64,000 bases of DNA. It comes from Luteibacter yeojuensis (GTDB taxonomy: Bacteria > Pseudomonadota > Gammaproteobacteria > Xanthomonadales > Rhodanobacteraceae). A program made the position numbers and the translations under genes. Location of the stretch: the NCBI RefSeq assembly GCF_011742875.1, contig NZ_JAAQTL010000001.1, positions 2,232,001-2,296,000 of the forward strand. The letters run 5' to 3'. Below the pieces are notes generated by a model. That model was given only the letters and a program-made list of their open reading frames with translations. It had not been told where the DNA came from and did no database searches. Shown one piece after another: positions 8,456-17,421 of this stretch (position 1 is its first letter; the number at the start of each line of letters is the position of its first letter).

Positions 8456-9298
8456 TTACGCCAGGGCGTGAAGCGACCGGAAAACCACGATCCGGTCGGT
8501 GGCCGACGGGTCGGCATCGTCGCTGCCTAACCAGCCCATGCGGGCGAAGGTCCGCGTACAAGGTCCCAGGGAAACGACGCGCACCGGTCGCCGCCGCGCC
8601 TCCCGTTCGATCTTCGCCACGACGTCGCGCAGGACCGTGCCGACGAATGGCGTGAAGAGGTAGAACACGCTGGCATCGGACAGATCGGCGTCGCGCGCAT
8701 CGCCCACGGCGATGTTCACGTCGCGAAGGCCCAGGCCGCGCGCCGCTTCCATCGCTCGCGCCACGTATCCAGGTTCACGCTCCACGCCGGATGTGCGCGC
8801 TCCGGTCAACACGTTCACCAGGATCGGCACATGGCCAAGCCCCGCGCCGAGGTCCATGACGACGTCGTCGGCGGCGATCCGCGCGCGGTTCACGCCGTCG
8901 ATGATGTGCCGCGCCGGCGTCGGCTGGTAGAAGACCATGTCGGGCGGCGGCGCCGGCCGGGCGACGTCCGGCTCTTCGATGGCCAGCACCCCCGCGAGCA
9001 CATGATCGAGCACGTCGTAGTGCTGGCCCGTGGGTATGCCGACATCGAGCCATGCGTCCAGTGCCATGCGCCCCTCTCCGGCCCGGATCGCGGCGCGGAT
9101 CGCCGCGAAGCCCTCGCCGTCGATCGCCTCCATCGCGTCGAGCAGACCGATCGCCCTTGCATGCAAGGCCTCGTCGTGCGCGCCCAGCAGAAGCAGGTCG
9201 AGGCGATCCGCGGCCTCGGCACGCCAAAGGAAAGCCGAAGGACGGCGCCAGCCTTCCTCCGCTTCGAGAAACGTGACCGTCGACGCGAGCGATTCCAT
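8456..9298 (-). CDS. Class I SAM-dependent methyltransferase
   Basis: A 280-residue cytosolic protein. The N-terminal half is helical. The C-terminal half has the Rossmann methyltransferase motifs: motif I VVMDLGAGLGHVPI (around residues 140-153), an acidic end of strand 2 in SGVEREPGYV, motif II-like NIAVGDARDADL, and a post-I region with SVFYLFTPFVGTVL. Substrate is not predictable. The DLGAGLGH form and the absence of a fused recognition domain leave small-molecule or protein methylation open. The start at 9298 was chosen because the family-like sequence begins there (MESLASTVTFLEAEE). It is divergent from the GH97 gene, with 47 bases between the starts. Confidence 0.8.
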   Translation of the reverse strand: MESLASTVTFLEAEEGWRRPSAFLWRAEAADRLDLLLLGAHDEALHARAIGLLDAMEAIDGEGFAAIRAAIRAGEGRMALDAWLDVGIPTGQHYDVLDHVLAGVLAIEEPDVARPAPPPDMVFYQPTPARHIIDGVNRARIAADDVVMDLGAGLGHVPILVNVLTGARTSGVEREPGYVARAMEAARGLGLRDVNIAVGDARDADLSDASVFYLFTPFVGTVLRDVVAKIEREARRRPVRVVSLGPCTRTFARMGWLGSDDADPSATDRIVVFRSLHALA

Positions 9299-9345
9299 GG
9301 TCGCGGATGGTAACGTGTCCGTTCGCACCCGACAGGACCCTCCGA

Positions 9346-11127
9346 ATGAAGCCAGCACGTCTCGCCGCCGCGCTCACGGCCCTCGTCAGCGTTCCGGCCT
9401 TCGCCGCGCCGCCGCTCGCCACCCTCGTCTTCCGCGACGGCGGACGACCCGTCCTCAGCATCACCGACCCACATGGCCTCGCGCTCGTCGACGAAACGCT
9501 GGGCCTGCGCACCGCCGATGCCGACCTCACCCACGACCTGAAGCTGGTCGCGACGAGCCATCGACAACTCACCGAGCGTTACCGGATGACGGTCGGCAAG
9601 CGCCTCCAGCGCAACGCCAACCTCTCCGAGACGCGTTACGCCCTGCAGAACGGCAAGGGCCAGAAGCTCGACGTCGTCGTGCGCATCGCCAACGACGGCG
9701 TCGCGTTCCGCTATGAGCTGCCGGGCACGTCGAGCGCAACGGTCACCGGTGAGGCGACTGCCTTCACCGTGCCGGCGACCGCCAAGGCCTGGTTGCTCCC
9801 GTACAACCCGCAGTACGAGAAAGAACGCATCGAGACCACGGCCGGCGCGGCGGCTTCGGGTGAATTCGGTTATCCATCGCTGTTCAAGGTAGGGGACAAC
9901 TACCTGCTGATCACCGAAGCCAATGCCGATGGCCGCTACGACGGCAGCCGGCTCACGCATGGCGCGAACAGCGGAACCTACGCACTGACCCTTGCCGACG
10001 CGCGGGTCGACAGCACCGGCATCACGCCCTGGCGCACCGTGATCGCGGGCGACCTCGCCACCGTGACCGAATCCACGCTGGTCGACGACCTGGCCGACCC
10101 GGCGAAATTCGCCGACACCTCGTGGATCCACCCGGGGAAGGTGGCGTGGTCCTGGCTCAGCGAACACCAGAGTCCTTCGAACTTCGAGCGGCAGAAGGCC
10201 TACGTCGATTTCGCCTCGCGAAACCGGATCCCGTACGTACTGGTGGACGAGGGCTGGAGCGACGCCTGGGTACCGGAGCTCGTCCGGTATGCGAACGCGA
10301 AGCACGTGGATGTGCTGCTCTGGTTCCACTGGTCGAAGATGGATACGTCCGCCAAGCGCATCGCCGAGCTCACGAAGGTGAAGGGCTGGGGCGTGAAGGG
10401 CGTGAAGATCGACTTCATGGAGTCCGACTCCCAGGCACGCTACCGCTGGTACGACGCCACGCTCGCCGACACGGCGCGCCTGCACCTCATGGTCAACTTC
10501 CACGGCGCCACGATTCCTCACGGACTCGCGCGCACGTGGCCGCACCTGATGAGCATGGAAGGCGTGCGCGGGGCGGAGAACGATCCGCCCGCCGTCGGCA
10601 ACACGATCCAGCCGTACACGCGCAATGTCGTCGGTTCCATGGATTACACGCCGGTGGCCTTCGATGCCGGACGCAAGGAGGCGTCGATCGCGCACGAAGT
10701 GGCTTTGCCTATCGTGTTCGAATCCGGGTGGACGCACCTCGCCGACCGTCCGGAAGCGTACGAGAAGCGTCCGCAGGCGCTCGCCTTCATCGACCAGGTG
10801 CCCACGGTGTGGGACGAGACGAAACTGATCGCGGGCACACCCGGGCAGGACGCCGTTTTCGCTCGCCGCAGCGGCGACCGCTGGTTCGTCGGTGCCATCG
10901 CCGCGGGACCGGCGCGGCGTCTCACCGTGCCGCTGGCCTCGCTGGGCGTGGGACCTTGGCATGCGGACATCGTCCGCGACGGCGTGGGCCGGGGCGACGT
11001 GGTCCGCTCGGCGCAGAATGTCACGGCCGATGGTTCCCTTTCCTTCGAGGTACCGGCGAACGGCGGTTTCGCCGCCATTCTGTGCCCGGTCGCCAAGGGC
11101 CGGTTCGCGAACGGCTGCTACCGCTGA
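9346..11127 (+). CDS. Glycoside hydrolase family 97 (alpha-galactosidase/alpha-glucosidase type)
   Basis: A 593-residue protein with a signal peptide (residues 1-20). It has the three-part GH97 layout: an N-terminal beta-sandwich (about 25-250), a central (beta/alpha)8 barrel (about 260-510, starting WSWLSEHQSP) and a C-terminal small beta domain. In the barrel, WGVKGVKIDFMESDSQ carries Asp356 where retaining members have their nucleophile. Glu405 in MSMEGVRGAEN is a candidate acid/base. This Asp suggests the retaining alpha-galactosidase branch rather than the inverting SusB branch. Likely periplasmic oligosaccharide cleavage. The stop overlaps the convergent sensor kinase gene by 10 bases. 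Confidence 0.88.
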   Translation: MKPARLAAALTALVSVPAFAAPPLATLVFRDGGRPVLSITDPHGLALVDETLGLRTADADLTHDLKLVATSHRQLTERYRMTVGKRLQRNANLSETRYALQNGKGQKLDVVVRIANDGVAFRYELPGTSSATVTGEATAFTVPATAKAWLLPYNPQYEKERIETTAGAAASGEFGYPSLFKVGDNYLLITEANADGRYDGSRLTHGANSGTYALTLADARVDSTGITPWRTVIAGDLATVTESTLVDDLADPAKFADTSWIHPGKVAWSWLSEHQSPSNFERQKAYVDFASRNRIPYVLVDEGWSDAWVPELVRYANAKHVDVLLWFHWSKMDTSAKRIAELTKVKGWGVKGVKIDFMESDSQARYRWYDATLADTARLHLMVNFHGATIPHGLARTWPHLMSMEGVRGAENDPPAVGNTIQPYTRNVVGSMDYTPVAFDAGRKEASIAHEVALPIVFESGWTHLADRPEAYEKRPQALAFIDQVPTVWDETKLIAGTPGQDAVFARRSGDRWFVGAIAAGPARRLTVPLASLGVGPWHADIVRDGVGRGDVVRSAQNVTADGSLSFEVPANGGFAAILCPVAKGRFANGCYR

Positions 11128-14100
11128 CGGAACCCGTGGCGTAACCGCCCCCACCATCGCCCGAACGGCGTGTGGCGCGCCGGGAACGCGCGCTCGAGGG
11201 GAACATGCACCGTGACCTCGGTGCCGCGTCCTCCCGGCGAAGTGAAAGTGGCCGCGCCGCCCACGGTGGCGGCGCGTTCGCGGATGCCGCGCAGTCCCCA
11301 GTGACCGTCGCGGCCGTCGCGCAGCACGGCATCGTCGATGCCGCGGCCATCGTCGCGCACGCTCAACAGCAGCGCGCAACCTTCCAGGCGCACGCCCACG
11401 TCGATGCGGCTGGCGCCGGCATGGGCAATGGCGTTGTGCACCGCCTCTCGCGCGATGCGAAACAATTCGTCGCGCACCAGTGCGTCGAGATCGCGCAGCT
11501 CCGCCTGCACCGTCACGCGCACGGGAACGGTGTGCTCCGCCGCGCAGGCCTCGGCGAGCGCGCGCAGCGCGACGTCGAGGCGAGCCGACTCGCCGGCGTG
11601 GGTGCGCAGGTCGCGCACGCGGTCCCGCGCTTCCACCAGCGCCTGGTCGGCGCGATCGAGGGCGCTTTCCATGGCGACGCGCAACGGCTCTCCCGGCGGC
11701 ACGCGGTTGGCTATCGCCTGGAAGCGCATGGTGAGGCCCTGGGTGCTCTGCAACAGGGTGTCGTGGAGTTCGCGGGCGATGCGTTCGCGCTCCGCATGCC
11801 GCTCCTGCAGGCGGGCGCGCAACTGGAAGGCGATGCGACGCAGGCGGATGAGAAAGGCTATCCAGATCAGCAGCGCCACGAGCACGATGCAGAGCAGGAA
11901 GAACCACGGCATCTGGTAGAACGCGCGGGCCACCGTGACGTCGATCGACGCGCCGCGCTCGTTCTCGACGCCGTCCTCGTTCGTCGCCGTCACGCGGAAA
12001 ACATAATGGCCTGGCGGCGGATCGGTATAGACGGCCTCGCGGTCGCCACCCGCGTCGCGCCAGCGCGTGTCCAGACCCTCCATGCGGTAACGGAAGCGCA
12101 CCCGCTCGGGCATGGTCAGGCTGGTGGCCGTGAACGCGATGCGCAAGCGCTCGGTACCCGCCGGCAAATTCACGGAAGCGCCGGCGGGCCACGTTCCCGC
12201 GTCGGTGGAGATGGTCCGGATCGCCACCGGCGGCGCCAGCCGGTTGCGCGGGACGTCCGCCGGATCGATGGACACGATGCCGCTGGTGGTGGCGAACCAC
12301 AGGCGGCCGTCGTCGGCGACGACGGCCGTCGGCAACGGGCGAAACTGCGCAGGCGTGCCGGGCAGGCCGTCCAGCGAATCGAACAGCACCACCGGTGCCG
12401 CATACGACGGATCCGCCAGGGCGCGAATCATGTCCATCCCGCGGATGCGGGCGACGCCCTGCGCCGCATTCGCCCAGAAATCGCCGCGATGATCGCGGAC
12501 CAGGCCGGACACGCCGCGCAAAGGCTCTCCGACCGTCGCGATCGGATGGACGCGACCCTCGGCCACGGCGGCGATGCCCAGTTCGCCCCCCACCCACATC
12601 GTTTCGCCGTTCTCGAGCAGTGCGGTGACATTGCCCACGGCCAGCCCTTCGGCGGCGCCGAAGCGTACGTCGTCCTCGCCATACCCCTTGCGCAGCAGGA
12701 TCGTGTTCCGCGCGAATCCCATCCACAGCCAGCCGTGGCGATCGTTCAGCAGCACAAGCGGCGAAGGATCGTTGGGGAAAGCCGGCAAGGGATCGTGCTC
12801 CCAGCCGCCTTCGGTGAAGTGGAAGATGCCGGGCCGGTTGATCGAGACCCAGGCGCCGCCCTTGCCATCGCCGGTCACGGCCTGCACGCCGGAATAGTCG
12901 GGATAAGGCAACGCGGTATACGGCTCGGGCCGGCCGTCGCGGAGACGCCAGATGCCGTCGGGCCCACCCAACCAGATGCCCTCGGCGTCCCGGCTGACGG
13001 CCGTGATGGGTTGCACGAGGGCGCTCGGCGTGACACCCGTGACTTCGACGCGGCTGAGCGGTCGGTTCTTGGTACCGACCCAGACGCCATGTCCCGGCGC
13101 GGCAACCATCGCGAAGTCGGTGGCGCCCGGCGACATCAAGGCAGGCAACAGCCGGCTCACGCGGAAGCGGTCGAGCCCCCGGCTTCCTCCCACCCAGATG
13201 TTCCCCTCGCGATCCTGGATCACGGCGCTCGCGTAGTCCGAGCTGAGCCCGTCGCGTTCCACGAAGCGCTGCGCGTATTTGCCCTCGGCACCGATCGCCA
13301 TCCCCGCCAGGTCGCCCACGCGCGCTACGCGCCGGATGCCGTCGCCCAGCGTCGGCATCCACAGGGCGCCGTCACGATCGAACAGCAGGCCCGCGGAGGA
13401 GAGCCGCAGCACCGGCCCAGCCGCTTCGGGATCGCCCTTGCCCGTCCAGGCCGGGCGCACGCCGCCGTCCGCCTCCGCGACCCAGATCGAGCCGTCCGGC
13501 GCTTCCGCGATCCGGTTCACCCGGCCCACCGCACGGGTTGCGACCTCGAAGCGCTTCCCGCCGGGCGGCAGCCAGGCGAGCGCATCCTCGGTCGCCACCC
13601 ACAGACGCCCTTCGCGGTCCACCGTCAGGTTCCGCGCCCGCTTTCCAGGGAGGCCCATGGCCTTCTGCACCGGGTACCAGTGGCCCTTGTCGAATCGCAC
13701 TAGGCCGTTGAACGTGGCGCCCCAGATCCGCCCATCGGCCGTCCCCCCGATGGCGTACATCGTGCCCGACGGAAGGCCGGACGCGGCCGAGTAATGAGTG
13801 GCGCGGCCACCGTCGACGAAGCTGGCCACGCCATAACGGAAACCGACCCACAGACCGCCCGAGAAGGGTGCGTAGAGGGACGCGACGCTCGACGCGGGGA
13901 AGTCCCCGCCCTCCCGCGGCCGGTAACGCTCGAAGCGCACACCGTCGAAGCGGTACAGCCCGGTCTGCGTGCCCAGCCACAGATAGCCGTCCGCCGTCTG
14001 TGCAAGCGCGGTCACCTGTCCGGGCGCACCTTCGCGCACGGTCCAGGCCGTGTGATAGAACTGCGCGATGTCGCGATCGCGGCTGTCCGAGGCCATCGCC

Positions 14101-14177
14101 GCGCAGGCGATCGCCAGCCAGCCCGACAGGACCAGGCACAGGGACAGCCACGCAACCACCGCTTTATTCGGGCGCAC
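11118..14177 (-). CDS. Two-component regulator propeller (Reg_prop/YYY) sensor histidine kinase
   Basis: A 1019-residue membrane kinase. An N-terminal signal/TM segment (about 5-30) precedes a long periplasmic region with repeated propeller blades (GQVTALAQTADGYLWLGT, DREGRLWVATEDALAW, DREGNIWVGGSRGLDRF and others, about 45-660). A Y_Y_Y-type domain follows (about 670-745, with FRYRMEGLDTRWRD and PPGHYVFRVTATN), then one TM helix (about 757-778). The kinase core is HisKA_3 type: His805 in IARELHDTLLQSTQGL, then a HATPase with EAVHNAIAHA, DDGRGID and GLRGIRERA. Such kinases pair with NarL-type regulators, but none is adjacent. The GTG at 14177 has GAGGA about 11 bases upstream. The periplasmic propeller could sense oligosaccharides, and the convergent GH97 is a suggestive neighbour. 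Confidence 0.9.
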   Translation of the reverse strand: MRPNKAVVAWLSLCLVLSGWLAIACAAMASDSRDRDIAQFYHTAWTVREGAPGQVTALAQTADGYLWLGTQTGLYRFDGVRFERYRPREGGDFPASSVASLYAPFSGGLWVGFRYGVASFVDGGRATHYSAASGLPSGTMYAIGGTADGRIWGATFNGLVRFDKGHWYPVQKAMGLPGKRARNLTVDREGRLWVATEDALAWLPPGGKRFEVATRAVGRVNRIAEAPDGSIWVAEADGGVRPAWTGKGDPEAAGPVLRLSSAGLLFDRDGALWMPTLGDGIRRVARVGDLAGMAIGAEGKYAQRFVERDGLSSDYASAVIQDREGNIWVGGSRGLDRFRVSRLLPALMSPGATDFAMVAAPGHGVWVGTKNRPLSRVEVTGVTPSALVQPITAVSRDAEGIWLGGPDGIWRLRDGRPEPYTALPYPDYSGVQAVTGDGKGGAWVSINRPGIFHFTEGGWEHDPLPAFPNDPSPLVLLNDRHGWLWMGFARNTILLRKGYGEDDVRFGAAEGLAVGNVTALLENGETMWVGGELGIAAVAEGRVHPIATVGEPLRGVSGLVRDHRGDFWANAAQGVARIRGMDMIRALADPSYAAPVVLFDSLDGLPGTPAQFRPLPTAVVADDGRLWFATTSGIVSIDPADVPRNRLAPPVAIRTISTDAGTWPAGASVNLPAGTERLRIAFTATSLTMPERVRFRYRMEGLDTRWRDAGGDREAVYTDPPPGHYVFRVTATNEDGVENERGASIDVTVARAFYQMPWFFLLCIVLVALLIWIAFLIRLRRIAFQLRARLQERHAERERIARELHDTLLQSTQGLTMRFQAIANRVPPGEPLRVAMESALDRADQALVEARDRVRDLRTHAGESARLDVALRALAEACAAEHTVPVRVTVQAELRDLDALVRDELFRIAREAVHNAIAHAGASRIDVGVRLEGCALLLSVRDDGRGIDDAVLRDGRDGHWGLRGIRERAATVGGAATFTSPGGRGTEVTVHVPLERAFPARHTPFGRWWGRLRHGFRQR

Positions 14178-14261
14178 CCAGGGTAAATCCTCACTTGCCA
14201 GGCCGCTACGATAGCGGAACACGCAGGGAGAACCGATGCAGTGTGGTCGACCCACAGCCTT

Positions 14262-14320
14262 TGCCTGGACGGCCGGAAGTCGCTGGGCCCCTGCCTGCGC
14301 AGGGGCGATGAGAAAGGGCC
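14262..14320. repeat. Possible member of a dispersed Xanthomonadales intergenic repeat
   Basis: The stretch contains CCCCTGCCTGCGCAGGGG (14278-14295), which is nearly self-complementary, flanked by a CGCTGGG motif and a CGATGAGAAAGGG motif. Read on the reverse strand it encodes a phrase like LIAPAQAGAQR. That resembles the translated form of the widespread intergenic element of this order (AKAGTQ-type). Only one copy is seen in this window, so the repeat status is inferred from resemblance. Confidence 0.35.
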
Positions 14321-14332
14321 GCGAATGAGGGA

Positions 14333-15193
14333 TTAGCGGGAGGCGATGCCCATCTCGCGCAGGAACGCCAGCGAATCGGCCAGCACACGTGTCGCCGCCG
14401 GCGAGCGCTCGGGCGAGGCAAGCACGTGCGCCGCGTGGTCGTAGGCCACCAGCCGGCGCTGCGACGGTGCTGTGCCCAGCCAGCCGAACGCCTCGCGCAT
14501 CGCCGTCACCGAGGTCAGCGTGTCGCGATCGCCTTCGCCGCCGTCCCACATGCCGAAGAACACCGGGCAGACGATCTCGCTCAACCGTTCCGGCCGCATC
14601 CACTCGAGGAACAGCCGCGCGATGGCACGATAACCGTCGGAATGCACGACCGACGACCAGTAGCGGCGCTGGAATGCCGAGCGCTCGCCGGGTGGCACCA
14701 CCGGACCTTGCAGCAGCACCGCCGCGCGCAGTTGTTCGGGGTCGTGCACGCGGATGCCGGGCGACCATGCGACGACCGCCTCGACGGCATCGGGCCGGCG
14801 CACGGCGAGGTCGAGCGCGAGCGACGCGCCCATCGATGTCGACACGAGGACGACGCGCTCGCCAAGGCTCAATCCGATGTCGAGCGCCTCGTCGGCATCG
14901 GCGCGCCAGCGTTCCGGCGTGGCCCCGGCCATCGCTTCCGGCAGCTCGCTGCCATGGCCGGTCAGGCGATTGAGGAACAGGTGCGCCGAGCAGGCCTCCG
15001 CGATCGCGCGGTGTGCCGGGTCGCCTTCCGCCTGGCTGGCGGTAAAGCCGTGCAGGTAGACGACGGACAAGGGTTGCCGCACATGCGCGAGGCCCGGGCG
15101 GAAAACCACGCGCGCCTCGTTGTCGGGCTTGATGCCCGCGATGCCGCGTTCCTGCCGGTCGATCCGCGCGGCGAGTTCGTCGAGTGCCGTCAC
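14333..15193 (-). CDS. Alpha/beta-fold hydrolase
   Basis: A 286-residue cytosolic protein with the serine-hydrolase fold. VVYLHGFTAS is the oxyanion-hole strand (around residues 44-53), SMGASLALD around 120 carries the nucleophile elbow (STSMGAS in place of GxSxG), and a late His lies in VAYDHAAHVLAS. A cap with a run of charged helices lies between. It is most like lysophospholipase/monoglyceride-lipase-type esterases, but the substrate is unknown. Its GTG start overlaps the stop of the hybrid kinase gene (GTGA, 15190-15193), so translation is coupled. The hydrolase is likely part of the same signalling or lipid-responsive unit. Confidence 0.85.
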   Translation of the reverse strand: MTALDELAARIDRQERGIAGIKPDNEARVVFRPGLAHVRQPLSVVYLHGFTASQAEGDPAHRAIAEACSAHLFLNRLTGHGSELPEAMAGATPERWRADADEALDIGLSLGERVVLVSTSMGASLALDLAVRRPDAVEAVVAWSPGIRVHDPEQLRAAVLLQGPVVPPGERSAFQRRYWSSVVHSDGYRAIARLFLEWMRPERLSEIVCPVFFGMWDGGEGDRDTLTSVTAMREAFGWLGTAPSQRRLVAYDHAAHVLASPERSPAATRVLADSLAFLREMGIASR

Positions 15194-17349
15194 GCGTCCG
15201 CCGCCGTCAGGTGCTCGCGCTGGGCCGTCACGAAGCGGTGGACCGATCGCATCAGGCCGTCGATTTCCGCAGCGGCGGAGCGCATGTCGCCGCCCGCCTC
15301 GACGATCACGGCGATGTCGTCGCAGACCCGGCCGCTGCCGGGAACGCCAAGATTGCCCAGCACGTTGCGCAGGGCGTGCACGGCTTCCGTCGCCGCGGCC
15401 ACGTCGTGCGACAGGATCGCGCCGCGCAGGCTTTCCATATGGTTCGCCGCCGTCCGTGCGCACAGTTCGACGAACTCGCCGAACTCTTCGCGGCTGCTGA
15501 GCGCACGCATGTCGTCCAGCGGCGTCGGGCCGCCCCATTCCGTCGCCGGTTCGATGGCGGGCTGCAACAGCCGCGCCGCATGCTCGAGCCGTCGCTCCTC
15601 GGCGACCGCCTCGATCACATCGAGCATGCGTTGCGCGGCGATCGGCTTGGTGAGGTAGGCCCTGGCCCCCGCCTTGAACGCGATGCGCACGGCATCGTGG
15701 CTCGAATCGGCGCTGAGCATCACGATCGGCGGCACGCTTCCGGTGCGGCGCGCGGCCTCGATCCGGCCGAGCACGTCCCAGCCGGAACTGCCGGGCATGT
15801 GCAGGTCCATGAAGATCAGGTCGAAGTGCTCGTCTGCCAGGCGCGCCAGCGCCTCGTCCCCGCTCTCGCTGAACACCGTGGCATGGCCCGCCCGGTCGAG
15901 GATGCGTCCGACGATCTCGCGATTGGCGGCATTGTCGTCGACGACGAGGCAGCGCTGCGAGGGAACGCGGGCGTGGTGTTCGTCGAGCAGCTCCGTGAGC
16001 GGCATCTCGGATGCGCTGCGCACGCCGGCGGCGGCCCGGGGCAGCGGGAAGCGCCAGGCGAAGATCGAGCCACCCTTCGGATTGTCGGCGACCTCGAGGA
16101 TGCCGCGCATCTGCTCGGACACGTTGCGCACGACGTAGAGGCCCAGTCCCACGCCTTCCTGGCGCCGGCTCTCGCCGGCGCTGAGCTGGTGGAAGGGGTC
16201 GAAGATTCGCTGCTTGTCCGCATCGGCAATGCCGATGCCGGTGTCGATCACGGTGCAGACGATGATCGGGTCGCGGCCGCCGATACCCTCGGTCAGTTCG
16301 ACACGCACGTCCACCGAACCGCCCGGGGGCGTGAACTTCAGCGCGTTCGAGGCGAGGTTCGACAGGACCTGCTCGATGCGCCCGGGGTCGCCGTTGAACA
16401 CGCCCTCCACCGAGGCGTCGCGGGCGAGGCTGAAGACGATCCGCTTCTCGGCGGCGAGGGGCCGGCAGACGGCGCCGACCATCCCGAGCACTTCGTCGAA
16501 GGCGAACGCCTGATGGCGCAGCGTGAAGCTGCCACCCGCGAACGACGCCACGTCCAGGACGGCGTTCACGCGATGCAGGAGCGCGTTGGCGTTGGTGGAA
16601 AGCAGGGCGACCAACCCACGCTGGTCCTCGTTCATCACCGACGTATCGATCAGCGACGCCGAATGGATCACCGTGCTCAAGGGCGTCCGCATCTCGTGGC
16701 TCATCATCGAGATGAAGCGGTGCTGCGCCTCGCGCGAGGCGATCGCCTCCGCGGATACCTCGCGCAACGCTTCCATCATGCGGTACAGGGTCATCGGCAG
16801 CACGATCACCAGGCCCAGCGCATACAGTGCGTAGGCGGGTCGCGATACCCAGTAACCCTCCGGCGCCACCACCGCGAGGATGAGCACGGACGCGACCACG
16901 CCCGCGACGAAGGCACGTCGGCTGTAACGAACGCCGAGAGCCACGGAAAGGAAGGGAAGTACCGCCGTGAGCGTGATCACCAGCATGAAGGCGGCCTTCA
17001 GCAGGATCGCGACGATGACGAAGTTGGCGCCGCTGCCGATCGCATCGATGGCTGCATTCTGGCGCAGCGACCCGGCGCGCAGGCAGAGCATCCAGACGGC
17101 GCTGAGCACGAAGAGCCCGAGGGCGACGGGGACGACCCGTCGCGCGTCCGCGGCCATCGCCGCGGGACCGTGCAGCCAGGCGGCGGTCCATACGACGATG
17201 AAGCCGAGGATGACGGTACGCATCAGCGAGACGCGGTACTCGCGGAAGCTGGCCACGATGCGATCGATGCGGGGATTGCGCAACCGCGCGGCAACCTCGC
17301 CTAGCGTCACCGGTTCGGCGCGCCTTCCGCTGCCGTCATCGATCTTCAT
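15190..17349 (-). CDS. Hybrid sensor histidine kinase/response regulator with Hpt-like tail (RpfC-like architecture)
   Basis: A 719-residue protein. Residues 40-195 hold about six TM helices with no obvious periplasmic sensor domain. A HisKA domain follows (His218 in MSHEMRTPLS), then HATPase_c (NLASNALKFT, DTGIGI, GVGLGLYVVRNV, about 320-436), a receiver domain with phosphoacceptor Asp515 (LIFMDLHMPG) and Lys568 (YLTKPI), and a C-terminal helical domain where HALRNVLGNLG (His658) looks like a phosphotransfer motif. This order matches RpfC, the DSF sensor of Xanthomonas, but no rpfF, rpfB or rpfG gene is nearby, so I name only the architecture. The upstream ribosome-binding site is weak. It is translationally coupled to the hydrolase. 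Confidence 0.88.
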   Translation of the reverse strand: MKIDDGSGRRAEPVTLGEVAARLRNPRIDRIVASFREYRVSLMRTVILGFIVVWTAAWLHGPAAMAADARRVVPVALGLFVLSAVWMLCLRAGSLRQNAAIDAIGSGANFVIVAILLKAAFMLVITLTAVLPFLSVALGVRYSRRAFVAGVVASVLILAVVAPEGYWVSRPAYALYALGLVIVLPMTLYRMMEALREVSAEAIASREAQHRFISMMSHEMRTPLSTVIHSASLIDTSVMNEDQRGLVALLSTNANALLHRVNAVLDVASFAGGSFTLRHQAFAFDEVLGMVGAVCRPLAAEKRIVFSLARDASVEGVFNGDPGRIEQVLSNLASNALKFTPPGGSVDVRVELTEGIGGRDPIIVCTVIDTGIGIADADKQRIFDPFHQLSAGESRRQEGVGLGLYVVRNVSEQMRGILEVADNPKGGSIFAWRFPLPRAAAGVRSASEMPLTELLDEHHARVPSQRCLVVDDNAANREIVGRILDRAGHATVFSESGDEALARLADEHFDLIFMDLHMPGSSGWDVLGRIEAARRTGSVPPIVMLSADSSHDAVRIAFKAGARAYLTKPIAAQRMLDVIEAVAEERRLEHAARLLQPAIEPATEWGGPTPLDDMRALSSREEFGEFVELCARTAANHMESLRGAILSHDVAAATEAVHALRNVLGNLGVPGSGRVCDDIAVIVEAGGDMRSAAAEIDGLMRSVHRFVTAQREHLTAADA

Positions 17350-17421
17350 CTAACTGCCTGGTCCGGCTTCCCCGATAGGGGCCTAGTCTAGTAACTCTGC
17401 CGCCCTTGGCAAACCCCGGGC

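Noticed and set aside
8890..13362. A very long open frame on the reverse strand covering the GH97 and sensor kinase region
   Set aside because: It is Arg/Gly/Pro-rich and without domain motifs, and it runs across two well supported genes in other frames. Long shadow frames are expected at this GC content.
15190..17349. Naming the hybrid kinase rpfC
   Set aside because: Domain order agrees, but rpfF, rpfB and rpfG are missing from the neighbourhood and the input segment was not aligned.
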